From assembly GCA_031256755.1 (NCBI GenBank), contig JAIRPZ010000326.1:1-13772 (forward strand): 13,772 nucleotides of DNA. The letters are read 5' to 3'. Below are positions 13,622 through 13,772 of the stretch, piece after piece. Within the stretch, counting starts at the first letter, position 1. Every line of letters starts with the position of its first letter. Below the pieces are notes generated by a model. It searched no databases. It was not told the DNA's origin and saw only the letters and a list, made by a program, of their open reading frames with translations. This DNA comes from Planctomycetaceae bacterium (GTDB lineage Bacteria > Planctomycetota > Planctomycetia > Pirellulales > Thermoguttaceae). The translations under genes and the position numbers were made by a program.

Positions 13622-13640
13622 CCCGGCACAACCGTCCGCT
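13609..13640. repeat. Inverted repeat over the -35 of the FeS-PAS promoter
   Basis: AGCGGACGG (13609-13617) is perfectly complementary to CCGTCCGCT (13632-13640), with 14 nt between. A second, overlapping palindrome, GTCCGC-T-GCGGAC, covers 13635-13647. The left arm covers part of the -35 hexamer and the spacer. The location suits a repressor site; no regulator gene is adjacent within the window. Confidence 0.5.
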
Positions 13641-13718
13641 GCGGACAGACACACACGTCCCCTGCAAAGTCATCCGAAGCCGATTTTTTTAATTGTTTTT
13701 TTTGGTTGATAACAACAG

Positions 13719-13745
13719 GCATCAGATTTTTCGATGATGCTTTTT
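13719..13745 (+). terminator. Hairpin with T-tract at the right edge
   Basis: GCATCA (13719-13724) pairs with TGATGC (13735-13740) around a 10-nt loop and is followed by TTTTT (13741-13745) on the plus strand. No plus-strand gene leads into it within the window. On the minus strand the bases after the stem are not T-rich. It may be chance, or the end of a transcript not recognised here. Nothing else is visible between 13648 and 13772. Confidence 0.25.
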
Positions 13746-13772
13746 CCCGGCAGCAACTGCAACACACTCACC

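Noticed and set aside
13546..13767. N-terminal extension of the FeS-PAS protein with several cysteines
   Set aside because: The extra cysteines looked like another cluster motif, but the region holds the promoter, inverted repeat and ribosome-binding site, and the translation is not protein-like.

Overview
The window looks like chromosomal DNA of a Planctomycetota-type bacterium of moderate GC. This is an inference from gene content: a HEAT-repeat protein fused to a DUF1080 domain, a long PilM-like ATPase with a PilN-like segment on the same chain, a two-module MMPL exporter, a GalU relative with the 'KSQPKEMLPV' block, and start sites that mostly lack a Shine-Dalgarno sequence. The HdrC-like, NuoE-like and FeS-PAS proteins point to anaerobic or fermentative redox metabolism, so an anaerobic lineage is plausible, but the sequence does not prove it. 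I saw no insertion sequence, integrase, CRISPR array or prophage gene.

Layout, left to right. Positions 1-118 hold no recognisable gene. A minus-strand tRNA-Asn(GTT) follows (163-235), with a strong hairpin terminator after it (119-153) and a candidate promoter (309-336). Next is a minus-strand MMPL/RND-family exporter (347-2908). A 193-bp divergent intergenic region with nested inverted repeats (2976-3007) separates it from a plus-strand pair: a secreted HEAT/DUF1080 protein (3102-5540) and a GalU-like nucleotidyltransferase (5571-6416). A hairpin and a gene-free stretch (6417-6773) carry a good candidate promoter for the next pair, a PilM/PilN-like fusion (6774-9104) and a Nudix hydrolase (9110-9637) 5 nt behind it. 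A further plus-strand gene encodes an exported alpha/beta hydrolase (9769-10836).

The right third is on the minus strand and meets the hydrolase tail to tail, with overlapping stop codons at 10833-10836. Read in its own direction it runs: an FeS-PAS protein (13545-12787), a DUF374 acyltransferase (12759-12004), an HdrC-like 4Fe-4S protein (11901-11335) and a NuoE-like 2Fe-2S protein (11309-10833). Two consensus-like promoters (13593-13621 and 11938-11966) suggest two transcription units, FeS-PAS/DUF374 and hdrC/nuoE.

The most interesting points are the orphan redox set, where an HdrC and a NuoE subunit and a hydrogenase-type FeS-PAS module occur without HdrA, HdrB, NuoF or a hydrogenase catalytic domain; two enzymes with altered signature residues (GTR to GIN in the GalU-like protein, and Asp instead of Ser at the nucleophile elbow of the hydrolase); and several inverted repeats over promoters or start sites. 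No single wholly new system can be demonstrated from the sequence alone.
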